Source: Legionella genomosp. 1 (lineage in GTDB: Bacteria > Pseudomonadota > Gammaproteobacteria > Legionellales > Legionellaceae). Taken from it: 11,072 nucleotides of DNA. Location of the stretch: NCBI GenBank assembly GCA_945901145.1, contig CAMDJY010000025.1, positions 1 through 11,072 on the forward strand. The letters run 5' to 3'. Under the pieces are notes generated by a model. The model worked only from the letters and a program-made list of their open reading frames with translations, was not told the origin of the DNA and searched no databases. Positions 1-10,861 of the stretch are shown here, piece after piece (the first letter of the stretch is position 1; the number at the start of each line of letters is the position of its first letter). Position numbers and translations under genes: made by a program.

Positions 1-163
1 AGCATTTTTTATTTATGGCTTTCCAAAAAATGAGCGTGATAACATTAGTCAAGAAGAGGAAAGAACGTTTAAAGAATTATCAGAGGAGATGTTTTCTTTT
101 TCAGATGTCGAAATAAGTAAAATGCTATTATCTGGGGTCCTTGTGGAGGTGAGTTATGAGTAA
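1..163 (+). CDS. RelE/HigB-like type II toxin, C-terminal part (5' end outside window)
   Basis: An open frame enters from the left edge (first full codon at 2) and ends with TAA at 161-163, giving the last 53 residues of a protein. It begins AFFIYGFPKNERDNIS, which matches the C-terminal core of the RelE-like toxins of the COG4737 type, where an aromatic/Tyr-Gly-Phe strand is followed by K-x-E-R-x-N-I. The remaining residues form a charged helix and a short final strand, as expected for this family. Such toxins are typically ribosome-dependent mRNA endonucleases held inactive by a partner antitoxin; that activity is family knowledge and is not shown here. The stop codon overlaps the start of the downstream Xre-family gene by 8 bases (ATGAGTAA), so the pair is almost certainly cotranscribed and translationally coupled. 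Promoter and N-terminus lie outside the window, so completeness cannot be judged. Confidence 0.75.
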   Translation, partial: AFFIYGFPKNERDNISQEEERTFKELSEEMFSFSDVEISKMLLSGVLVEVSYE

Positions 164-479
164 AAATAGTACTTACAAAAGTGAAGCAATGGAAGCCATT
201 CATTCTATGGTCATTGATATGCATGATGCTGGGGTAATCGATAAAAAGACATTACGTAAATTCGATCAAGCATGTTTGACGCCGATTCATGAATTTTTAC
301 CTCATGAAATTAAAGCGTTACGAGACCATGAAAATGTGAGTCAATCAGTTTTTGCTTATTGCCTTAATGTTTCTAAAGACTTAATTAGTCAATGGGAAAG
401 AGGCATAAAAAAGCCGGCAGGGACATCATTAAAATTGCTTTCCTTGATATCCAAAAAGGGACTTCATGCTATATTGTAA
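156..479 (+). CDS. Xre-family helix-turn-helix antitoxin (HigA/NadS-like)
   Basis: A 107-residue protein with a C-terminal helix-turn-helix at about residues 51-97. The core includes VSQSVFAYCLNVSKDLISQW followed by ERGIKKPAG, the Xre/Cro pattern in which a Q-W-E-x-G turn follows the recognition helix and K-P-x-G leads into the last helix. This arrangement, a helical N-terminus of about 50 residues plus a C-terminal HTH, is typical of COG2944/NadS antitoxins paired with RelE-like toxins. It would neutralise the toxin encoded just upstream and repress the shared promoter by binding DNA. The start at 156 has a strong Shine-Dalgarno (GGAGG at 145-149, 6-base spacer) lying inside the toxin gene. 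Toxin-before-antitoxin order is the higBA-type arrangement. The gene ends 18 bases from the convergent fadH stop, and no clear terminator lies between them. Confidence 0.85.
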   Translation: MSKNSTYKSEAMEAIHSMVIDMHDAGVIDKKTLRKFDQACLTPIHEFLPHEIKALRDHENVSQSVFAYCLNVSKDLISQWERGIKKPAGTSLKLLSLISKKGLHAIL

Positions 480-497
480 TGGCCTGTAATACTTAAC

Positions 498-2573
<2,076 letters not shown>

Positions 2574-3095
2574 TCAGCCAATAAAAAACCGGCCGTTATG
2601 CTGATGAACCTCAGCATGAGGCTCAGTATGCACAAACAACTGTGTAAAATATAATTTTCCAGCACGATCGCGCACAATACCAATCCCGGTTAGATGATAT
2701 CGACCGATAATATTACGATGATGACCAGGGCTTTTGATCCAGCCATCAACGACAATTTTTGCTGTTTTATAATTATAAGCGACATTTTCTGCACCACCTC
2801 GAGCATCAGGCACAGCCTGATAAACATGCTGCATGCGCTTCTCAAAACCGTGATGTCCAAAAGGAATCTGATGATGCGCCATCTCTCGACTATGGCGAAT
2901 CGCCTCACGCGTAGCAGTTTTATCCATAGTTAACGGCGGCAAATGACGTTGTGCGCGATATTGATTAATATAGCTTAACACCTCAACAGCCATTTTTTCC
3001 GTAGATTGCTGATGCTCATGCTGATGCTCATACGCATAAACCGCAGGTGAAGTCAGACTAAAAACGAATAAACATAATTGTATGATTTTTATCAT
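2574..3095 (-). CDS. Exported histidine-rich CAP (SCP/PR1-like) domain protein
   Basis: A 173-residue protein with a Sec signal peptide (residues 1-21, hydrophobic core IIQLCLFVFSLTS, cleavage after VYA). One CAP domain of the bacterial YkwD type follows. Visible family marks are the first helix SYINQYRAQRHLPPLTMD (about 41-58), HSREMAHH with FGHHGF (68-84), GAENVAYNY (101-109), the signature GWIKSPGHHRNII (118-130), and the final strand GIGIVRDRAGKLYFTQLF. Glu103 and His125/126 correspond to the conserved CAP cavity residues. Histidine is unusually frequent (17 of 173, about 10%), with clusters just after the signal peptide (EHQHEHQQ) and at the C-terminus (HTEPHAEVHQHNG), which suggests metal binding. 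Bacterial CAP proteins are mostly uncharacterised, so no activity is assigned; a periplasmic or secreted location is likely. It starts 10 bases after purA, and its stop directly abuts a TTG codon in the fadH frame, so it is probably cotranscribed with both. Confidence 0.85.
   Translation of the reverse strand: MIKIIQLCLFVFSLTSPAVYAYEHQHEHQQSTEKMAVEVLSYINQYRAQRHLPPLTMDKTATREAIRHSREMAHHQIPFGHHGFEKRMQHVYQAVPDARGGAENVAYNYKTAKIVVDGWIKSPGHHRNIIGRYHLTGIGIVRDRAGKLYFTQLFVHTEPHAEVHQHNGRFFIG
3008..3031. repeat. 12-bp perfect tandem duplication inside the CAP gene
   Basis: The unit GCTGATGCTCAT occurs twice in direct succession (3008-3019 and 3020-3031). On the coding (minus) strand it encodes a doubled Glu-His-Gln-His motif right after the signal peptide, giving the EHQHEHQ run of the mature N-terminus. 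The length is a multiple of three, so the frame is kept. It looks like a small slippage expansion that changes the number of histidines. Confidence 0.8.
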
Positions 3096-3105
3096 GATTT
3101 ACTCA

Positions 3106-5317
<2,212 letters not shown>

Positions 5318-5321
<4 letters not shown>

Positions 5322-6475
5322 GCGTCAGACCTCCCTAAAGGCTCGGTACGTCTTGAAGTTTCACGCCCATCAACTAATGAATTTTGTTTGTCTGCCTGAG
5401 TTGAACCAGCAGCTTGAGCCGCGCGCAAACGCTCCTCTGATACAGAGTCTGCAGACGGGTTCATCAATTTTTCTAGAGGCAAATACAACATGTTACCCGA
5501 TTTGCCATCGACAATGATTTTACTACTCTGAGTAAAGACTTGTTGCAGCGCGTCAAGATACATGCGTTCTGTAGTCACGCCCGGTGCACGGATATATTCA
5601 GGCAATAAAGCCAGAAATTCAGCCACATCACCCTGTGCACGCAACACCACCTGCTCTGCGAACGCATGTGACTCTTCTAAAATGCGCTTTGCATTTCCCT
5701 CGGCAATCGGCACCACACTTGCTTCATAAGCACGTGCTTGCTCTTTAAAACGTTTCTCGTCTTCTTGTGCTTTAATAGCATCATCAAAGGCGTCTTGAAC
5801 ATTCTCTGGTGCACGCGCTGGTTGTGGGGAAACATTGACAATTTTAATCCCGGTTTTATAGCCTTCAAGAATTTTAATCAAAGTTTCTTGAACATCGCTT
5901 CCCCAAGCTTCACGACCTTCGGTAATGATTTGATCCAAACGAGTGTTGCCAACTACTTGTCTCAAAGCACTTGAAGTCGCTTGCTGCAAACTTTCCTCAG
6001 GATCGGCGACATTGAACAAATAATCTTGGAGATCACTGATACGATATTGAACGACCAGTGCTACGGACACCAAATTTTCATCTTTAGTCAACATTTGTGC
6101 AGAATATGAATAGTCAGACACACGTTCCACATTGGCGACAATTTTTGATTCAATCAAACGAGGAATCCAGTGCGGGCCAGGGCCGACTGTTTCAACGTAT
6201 TTCCCCAACCGCAGAATTGCAGCCTGCTCGGCAGGGTCAACAATAAAAATCCCAGACAATGCCCATAAGATCAAAATAATAACGCTGATTAACGTGATAA
6301 AAAGACCACTGCCTTGAAAATTAGGCGTAATTTTATCAGCTGCAGGGCCTTTGTTCCCTAAGATTGCATTTCTCAATCGAGTCTGAAACCGCTTAAACAC
6401 TTCTTCCAGATCGGGCGGCTGTTGATTTTTGCCTCGCCAAGGATCATTATTTTTATCCGGTTCATTCCAACCCAT
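5318..6475 (-). CDS. hflK: HflK, SPFH-family modulator of FtsH protease
   Basis: Forms the HflKC complex with HflC at the inner membrane, controlling FtsH access to membrane substrates. At 385 residues it shows the HflK layout. A short Gly/Pro/Asn-rich cytoplasmic start (MGWNEPDKNNDPWRG; E. coli begins MAWNQPG) precedes a hydrophobic anchor at about 56-78 (ITLISVIILILWALSGIF region). A band-7 domain then opens IVDPAEQAAILRLGKYVETV, followed by the strongly conserved LTKDENLVSVALVVQYRI and a long helical segment with RAYEASVVPIAEGNAKRIL (about 247-265), ending in a hydrophilic tail. Two in-frame ATGs lie six bases apart; I chose 6475 because GGAG at 6482-6485 is 6 bases from it, whereas it directly abuts the ATG at 6481. 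hfq and hflX, the usual upstream neighbours, are absent; a GH18 pseudogene lies there instead. Confidence 0.96.
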
Positions 6476-6505
6476 CCTCATCTCCGCTCTTTAAACAAAG
6501 ATAGG

Positions 6506-6534
6506 ATTTTAGGTTGGATGACACGTTTAAGCAA
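6506..6534 (-). promoter_or_regulatory. Candidate sigma-70 promoter for hflK-hflC-purA-CAP-fadH
   Basis: Read on the minus strand, TTGCTT (6529-6534) is followed after exactly 17 bases by TAAAAT (6506-6511, five of six matches to the -10 consensus). This sits about 30 bases before the hflK start, in the only gap of the region wide enough for a promoter. It was assigned by eye, and the -35 box is weak. Confidence 0.45.
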
Positions 6535-6558
6535 GCACGCCTGAGTTTTTTTGAATAA

Positions 6559-7485
6559 TTAACTGCAATTCCCTTGGACGACACAGGGATATAAACTTTT
6601 TGCAAACTGATAATTATTAGACGCATCGTAGTTAATCGACCACGCAAAAACACCACCAATTCCCGGATAAGTCCGAGGTGGGGTATAGGTTGCGCATTGT
6701 TCATGGGTTCGCAAACATTGAATTGCATCTTTCGCAACTGATAGATATGGATTCACAGATGGAGACCCATCACTATTTCCAGAAGAATTATTCACCACAT
6801 AACCTATCACAACTTGTGATGGATTTAAAAAGCTCGTGTAATTTTGAAAACCAGTGATTTGTCCTGAGCTTGTCGTAGCTGGCCAGTTTTCTAGCAAATC
6901 AGTCGAAAAAGCTACCGCTGGATCAGCCGTCGATGTGAGCGTATTACTGCCTGTCGGATAACAAATCAAATCAATCCCATAAGCACATCCTGCGTTATAA
7001 TTCTGAAACGCCACCCACTCTAAAGAACCATAAGTTTGCATCACCAAAGAAGCATAATTCCCCCAAACCGAGTCAAACTGCTGCGTCGCTGCGATATTGG
7101 CAATTTGAGGTGCAAGGGTCAGCATTGTATCTGGATATTGTGTGTGAAAACCATTGATGATCGTCGATAGATAATAAATATCACATTTTGAATCATAAGT
7201 ATCATTACTACAGCCCTCTCCAGGATTAACAAATGATCGTGCACCGTTCAGCCCAGATTCAATATCAAAATCAAATCCATCAAAATCATACGTTGCAACC
7301 AGAGAATTCATTGAACTCATAAAAGTTTGCTCAAAAGCTTGGGGGCTTGAGGCCATACTCACGGCCTGATCAAAATTCACGATGGTATCTGGAATGCTCG
7401 TCGAAGCACCACCAATCGACAATAAAGCTTGCAGGCCATTCTGATGCAATGAGAGGTGGGGTTTCCCAACCATATAAGTAGCCAA
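6559..7485 (-). pseudogene. GH18 chitinase, C-terminal catalytic fragment of a broken gene
   Basis: An open frame of 308 residues holding most of a glycoside hydrolase family 18 barrel. Visible parts are the beta-3 motif LLSIGGAST, the catalytic motif DGFDFDIE (7258-7281, with the acid Glu in place), TLAPQIANI, the substrate-loop motif AFQNYNAGC, and the terminal GIGGVFAWSINYD strand with its conserved Trp, ending in CVVQGNCS. These match secreted chitinases of Legionella-like bacteria. The native sequence in this frame seems to begin only around SLHQNG (near 7452). The nominal ATG at 7485 lies in sequence whose original coding frame was that of the upstream piece, so it is probably not a real start. 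Strands beta-1 and beta-2 are not in this piece. Without them the (beta/alpha)8 barrel cannot close, so no activity is expected despite an intact catalytic motif. Confidence 0.8.
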
Positions 7486-7900
7486 TGACCCGACCTGGAG
7501 ATTGAGTACTCACAGTCATCTGTTGTACAGAAACCGGACTCTTGCCATTTGCATTCAATGCCATGTTGATCGTTAGTTGCCTTCGCATGAAACTTTTATT
7601 AGGTAGCGACACTTGTAACACATTAGGCGCAGTATCACTCACCGGAAATAAACACCACCCATTCACTGGATTTTTAATACACCCCTGATTCATAACAATA
7701 TCATCGGAATTAAATTGGATCCCTGCATAAGGGTAAACAAAATTAGGGGTCGTGGTCCGAATGGTCATGTACCCATCATTACCTACGTTATTTTGAATGA
7801 ACGAGACTTTGAACAAAGGTTTTGCTGCATAAGTCATCGTTTGATAAATACTGATTATAGCTAACAGACTCACTTGAACTAAAAAATTCCATTTCTTCAT
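7370..7900 (-). pseudogene. GH18 chitinase, N-terminal fragment with signal peptide
   Basis: A 176-residue reading frame that starts the same chitinase gene. ATG at 7900 has a good ribosome site (GGGAG at 7906-7910, 5-base spacer). A signal peptide covers residues 1-25 (FLVQVSLLAIISI core, cleavage after TYA). About 100 residues of a beta-rich N-terminal region follow (27-130), with a Cys pair (74, 83) and aromatic residues that may be a carbohydrate-binding or linker domain; I do not recognise it. GRVIGYLYGWETPP (136-149) is then the first barrel strand of GH18. After about 7455 this frame reads through sequence that makes sense only one base over, and stops at 7370. Beta-1 is joined almost directly to the helix before beta-3. 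An internal deletion of a length not divisible by three is therefore the best explanation, rather than a single-base error. The gene lies 22 bases after the beta-barrel gene. Confidence 0.78.
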
Positions 7901-7922
7901 CTTAACTCCCATTAAATAAATT

Positions 7923-8663
7923 TTATAAAGCAATTGAACACATCACAGCATTCGCATACAAAGTCCCTGTTTCCAGCGTATTTTGAACCAGAGGATTGAC
8001 AACATTAAATTTCCCATTCCCTAAATAAAAGAATTGATAGCCACATTCAAGCGGCGCCTTGCCAAAAAAGTGATCAACTTGGATGCCCACCCCTGCGGTC
8101 GCAGTAAATAACGTTGTGGTTTTACCTGAAAAAAATTGGTTAGGCAAAGCAACAAAAAACTCATCAGGGATTGAATGCTCTTGAAACTGACCCGTCGTCA
8201 TAAAATTAGGACCAATTCCCACATTTAACGTCAAATAACGATCGGGATAAGCAGTCATAATCGTTGATTTCGCAATCCCATACAGCGGGTAATTCGTGAC
8301 GTTGTAGGCATAAGTTAAATTTTCAAAGAGATTTTCTTGAAACACTTTCCCCTTCACTTGAGTCTTAGGTAAGTAAAACCAATTCACCCCATAACTCATT
8401 TTGAATCGTGATTGCGGCTTCGCATCTAAAAAATAACCAACACCAACCAAACCATTACTTTGCGCACCACCGTTTACTTTAAAATAATCACCGACTAAAT
8501 TATCAATCTGAATGAATTGATTATCAGCTTGTGTGCGCCAATACCCACCTAATTGCAATAAAAAATGACTAGGGATCTTATACAACTCAAATGGTGTTGC
8601 ATATGAATGATTTACACTCAACATAAAGATCATGGACAAAACGAACGATTGAATCTTTCGCAT
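7923..8663 (-). CDS. Exported protein, probable outer-membrane beta-barrel
   Basis: I do not recognise the exact family. The 246-residue protein starts with a clear signal peptide (1-22, FVLSMIFMLSV core, cleavage after SYA). The mature part is rich in Gly, Asn, Phe and Tyr and shows alternating polar/hydrophobic strands such as FLLQLGGYW, GLVGVGYFLD, FKMSYGVNWFYL, YLTLNVGIGPNF, TLFTATAGVGIQV and CGYQFFYLGNGKF. It ends in an amphipathic strand (LYANAVMCSIAL). This is the look of the small outer-membrane porin-like barrels common in Legionella and Coxiella relatives. I chose ATG at 8663 because the signal peptide begins there and AAGGAA lies 10 bases upstream; an ATG at 8702 would add 13 residues and overlap the probable promoter. 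It precedes the broken chitinase gene by 22 bases and probably shares its transcript, so a surface role is plausible but unproven. Confidence 0.72.
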   Translation of the reverse strand: MRKIQSFVLSMIFMLSVNHSYATPFELYKIPSHFLLQLGGYWRTQADNQFIQIDNLVGDYFKVNGGAQSNGLVGVGYFLDAKPQSRFKMSYGVNWFYLPKTQVKGKVFQENLFENLTYAYNVTNYPLYGIAKSTIMTAYPDRYLTLNVGIGPNFMTTGQFQEHSIPDEFFVALPNQFFSGKTTTLFTATAGVGIQVDHFFGKAPLECGYQFFYLGNGKFNVVNPLVQNTLETGTLYANAVMCSIAL

Positions 8664-8700
8664 AATTCTTAATTTCCTTATAAAAATAAAATAATATCGC

Positions 8701-8729
8701 ATAATATAGACAACCTAACATGATTTTAA
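8701..8729 (-). promoter_or_regulatory. Candidate promoter for the beta-barrel/chitinase unit
   Basis: On the minus strand TTAAAA (8724-8729, four of six -35 matches) is followed after 17 bases by TATTAT (8701-8706, five of six -10 matches). The start codon at 8663 would then have a leader of about 30 bases. The site is divergent from ffs and was assigned by eye in AT-rich DNA, so chance matches are possible. Confidence 0.4.
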
Positions 8730-8795
8730 TATCAACGATAATCCATTTTATCTATCTTTTTTTGAGATTATCTGTTAGTCTAGCTCCTCAACGAT

Positions 8796-8906
8796 GGTGG
8801 CTATATGGGTCCCCTCGCGACGATAGATGGTGAACCCCGTCAGGCCCGGAAGGGAGCAGCGGTAACTTTTGATTCGGGCGCCGAGGTGTGGCTCATGAAG
8901 CCGCCG
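8796..8906 (+). ncRNA. ffs: 4.5S-type signal recognition particle RNA
   Basis: The conserved SRP domain IV is plain: GTCAGGCCCGGAAGGGAGCA and following bases at 8839-8860, with the GGAA tetraloop at 8848-8851 and the asymmetric AGCA bulge side that binds Ffh. The ends close as a helix: GGTGGCT at 8796-8802 pairs base for base (one G-U) with AGCCGCC at 8899-8905. The resulting length of about 110 nucleotides equals the short hairpin form of gammaproteobacteria (E. coli 114). The RNA joins Ffh to target membrane proteins to the Sec translocon. No good promoter box pair is visible just upstream; in E. coli the 5' end is made by RNase P from a longer precursor, which may apply here. No intrinsic terminator follows, and dnaX begins about 20 bases on. 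Confidence 0.95.
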
Positions 8907-8926
8907 CCCCCAAAATGCAGATCTGT

Positions 8927-10444
8927 ATGAACCCTATTGCATTAGCACGTAAATGGCGACCGAAAACGTTTTCAGAGCTTGTTGGCCAAGACCACATCAA
9001 CAAAGCCCTGGTGCACTCTTTAACACATCAGCGCATGCATCACGCTTACCTTTTTACTGGCACACGTGGTGTCGGTAAAACGAGCATTGCTCGATTATTG
9101 GCAAAAGCATTGAATTGTGAGCAAGGCACTTCCGCAACACCCTGCTTAGTCTGCGATACTTGTGTTGGTATTCAAGAAGGCCGCTATATCGACCTCATTG
9201 AAATTGATGGTGCATCCAAAACTAAAGTAGAAGACACGCGCGAACTTTTAGACAATGTACCCTATGCGCCAACATTAGGGCGATTCAAGGTTTATCTGAT
9301 TGATGAAGTTCATATGCTTTCACAACACAGCTTTAACGCTTTATTAAAAACTCTCGAAGAGCCTCCGGCGCATGTTATCTTTATTCTGGCAACAACAGAT
9401 CCTCAAAAACTCCCACTAACCATCTTATCCCGCTGTCTTCAGTTTCATCTAAAACCATTACAACTCAATATTATCATCAAGCAATTAAGTTTCATCCTCA
9501 ATCAAGAAAACATTGCTGCTGAAGAAAGCGCACTCAAACTCATTGCACAAGCAGCTCAAGGCAGTATGCGTGATGCATTAAGCTTACTAGATCAAGCAAT
9601 CGCATCTGGAGAAGGCGCACTGAGTCTCATCAATGTCCAGAATAGTTTGGGTTTAACACACGTAAATTATGCCCAAAACATTTTAGAAGCATTCGCAGCA
9701 CGAGATATTTACGCACTACTCGCTGTCAGCCAAAACATTGGTCTAGAAGGTGGGAATTTTTCTCAAGTCTTACAAGATATTTTAAGCGCACTCCATCAAA
9801 TCAGTGTGCTACAAGCGCTCGGCACACAATCGACGCTCTTAGACATTGACAGAGAGTTCTACGCATTCAAAAACCTATTCACCCAAGAAGAGACGCAACT
9901 TCTGTATCAAATTGCCTTAAAAGGCGCACAGGATATACTCATTGCACCTACTCTGGCGATTGGTTTTGAAATGACTTTATTACGCATGCATGCCTTTATT
10001 CCAGCTGCCCCAGAAAAAATACCCGTTGCAATCATTCAAAAACCCGAGCCTATTAAGCCTATCATCTGGTCTGAGCTGGTTGCTCAATTAAACCTAACGG
10101 GGCTGGCTTTAGCTGCAATAGAAAACACAGAATGGGTTGAATCAAGTCCTGGTCAAGTGACACTTCGTGTTTCAAAATCGCATCGCTCTTTGTTTACACA
10201 AAATACTCTTGAAAAAATTGAACAAGCATTAACACATTATTATCAAGAAAAAATTAAATTAATTTTACAAACAGAAGATGTGATTTCAACCTCACCTGCG
10301 CAAAAACGCCAAGAAGAGCAGCACGCAGCACGGCATGAAGCTGATGAAAAACTAACAGCAGATCCGTTTTTTCAAACATTAAAACAAAAGTTTTCCGCTA
10401 AAATAATTGAGAATTCTGTTGAACTATTAAAATATGACATATAA
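8927..10444 (+). CDS. dnaX: DNA polymerase III subunit tau/gamma (clamp loader ATPase)
   Basis: AAA+ motor subunit of the clamp loader that places the beta clamp on DNA and, as tau, ties polymerase cores to the replisome. The 505-residue protein has Walker A GTRGVGKT (45-52), a zinc module with Cys64, 73, 76 and 79, Walker B VYLIDEV (122-128), sensor 1 LATTDPQKLP, the SRC arginine-finger motif (168-170) and sensor 2 GSMRDALSLLDQAI. With ATG at 8927 these positions equal E. coli DnaX numbering, which decides the start. The open frame extends upstream to a GTG at 8888, but that lies inside ffs. The chosen ATG has no clear ribosome site. The C-terminal part after about 370 is shorter than E. coli tau (643) and divergent. 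I find no canonical A-AAA-AAG slippery heptamer, so a frameshifted gamma form is not evident. Downstream genes ybaB and recR form the usual cluster. Confidence 0.97.
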   Translation: MNPIALARKWRPKTFSELVGQDHINKALVHSLTHQRMHHAYLFTGTRGVGKTSIARLLAKALNCEQGTSATPCLVCDTCVGIQEGRYIDLIEIDGASKTKVEDTRELLDNVPYAPTLGRFKVYLIDEVHMLSQHSFNALLKTLEEPPAHVIFILATTDPQKLPLTILSRCLQFHLKPLQLNIIIKQLSFILNQENIAAEESALKLIAQAAQGSMRDALSLLDQAIASGEGALSLINVQNSLGLTHVNYAQNILEAFAARDIYALLAVSQNIGLEGGNFSQVLQDILSALHQISVLQALGTQSTLLDIDREFYAFKNLFTQEETQLLYQIALKGAQDILIAPTLAIGFEMTLLRMHAFIPAAPEKIPVAIIQKPEPIKPIIWSELVAQLNLTGLALAAIENTEWVESSPGQVTLRVSKSHRSLFTQNTLEKIEQALTHYYQEKIKLILQTEDVISTSPAQKRQEEQHAARHEADEKLTADPFFQTLKQKFSAKIIENSVELLKYDI

Positions 10445-10445
10445 T
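10419..10445 (+). promoter_or_regulatory. Possible internal promoter for ybaB-recR
   Basis: A perfect TATAAT (10440-10445) overlaps the dnaX stop codon, with TTGAAC (10419-10424) upstream. The spacer is 15 bases, shorter than the preferred 17, and the region is AT-rich, so this may be chance. Its position, 54 bases before the ybaB start in the longest gap of the cluster, is suitable. Confidence 0.3.
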
Positions 10446-10498
10446 TTAATATGAAACCGATATCAGTTAACCCAATCACTAACTAAAAGAGGTACATC

Positions 10499-10855
10499 AT
10501 GGCAATGGACATCAATCAAAACCTTGGTAATTTGATGAAAGAAGCACAAAAAATGCAACAACGCATGCAAGATGCACAACAACAATTAAGCGAACTTATT
10601 GTTCGTGGCGAGTCAGGTGGCAGTATGGTCGTCGTAGAAATAAACGGCCGTCATGAAGTCAAAACATTAACCATTAAACCTGCTGCAATGCATGAAGATA
10701 CTGAATTTTTAAGCGACCTGATTATTGCTGCCTTCAACGACGCTGTACGCAAAATTGAAAAAGCTTCTAAAGAAAAGATCACTCAACTAACTGCCGGACT
10801 CAATATTCCAACAGATTTAATGGGTGGCGTGACAGAAGAAGACGACAAAGAATAA
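10499..10855 (+). CDS. ybaB: YbaB/EbfC nucleoid-associated DNA-binding protein
   Basis: A 118-residue protein of the YbaB/EbfC family, small dimeric nucleoid-associated proteins encoded between dnaX and recR in many bacteria. Family marks are the N-terminal helix [20 protein letters not shown], the central sheet [20 protein letters not shown] with the conserved G-E-S-G turn, LTIKPAAM, and the second helix [20 protein letters not shown]. The acidic tail EEDDKE is a local addition. ATG at 10499 has a good ribosome site (AAGAGG at 10487-10492, 6-base spacer); a second in-frame ATG six bases on is less well placed. It starts 54 bases after dnaX and ends 6 bases before recR, so cotranscription with recR is very likely. 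Family members bind DNA with little sequence demand; a direct role in recombination has been suggested from its context only. Confidence 0.95.
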   Translation: MAMDINQNLGNLMKEAQKMQQRMQDAQQQLSELIVRGESGGSMVVVEINGRHEVKTLTIKPAAMHEDTEFLSDLIIAAFNDAVRKIEKASKEKITQLTAGLNIPTDLMGGVTEEDDKE

Positions 10856-10861
10856 TTATAT

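Noticed and set aside
6541..6560. T-run/A-run after the chitinase stop as an intrinsic terminator.
   Set aside because: The minus-strand transcript has an A-run rather than a U-run here, and there is no GC-rich stem next to it.
7440..7470. Programmed +1 frameshift at the AAACCCC run to join the two chitinase frames.
   Set aside because: Even a perfect frame change would not restore the missing beta-2 region of the GH18 barrel, so recoding would not give a whole enzyme.
8741..8795. Search for an ffs promoter (for example TTGAGA at 8762-8767 with later AT-rich boxes).
   Set aside because: No -10-like hexamer lies at a suitable spacing; the boxes are too weak to annotate.
8888..8926. GTG start at 8888 that would extend dnaX by 13 codons.
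   Set aside because: It lies within the 3' strand of the SRP RNA, has no family counterpart, and would shift all DnaX motif positions away from the E. coli numbering that ATG 8927 reproduces.
8894..8929. Eleven-codon frame starting with ATG in the ffs 3' end whose TGA overlaps the dnaX ATG (ATGA), resembling a leader peptide.
   Set aside because: No ribosome site is evident, and the sequence is fixed by the SRP RNA closing helix; the overlap is probably accidental.
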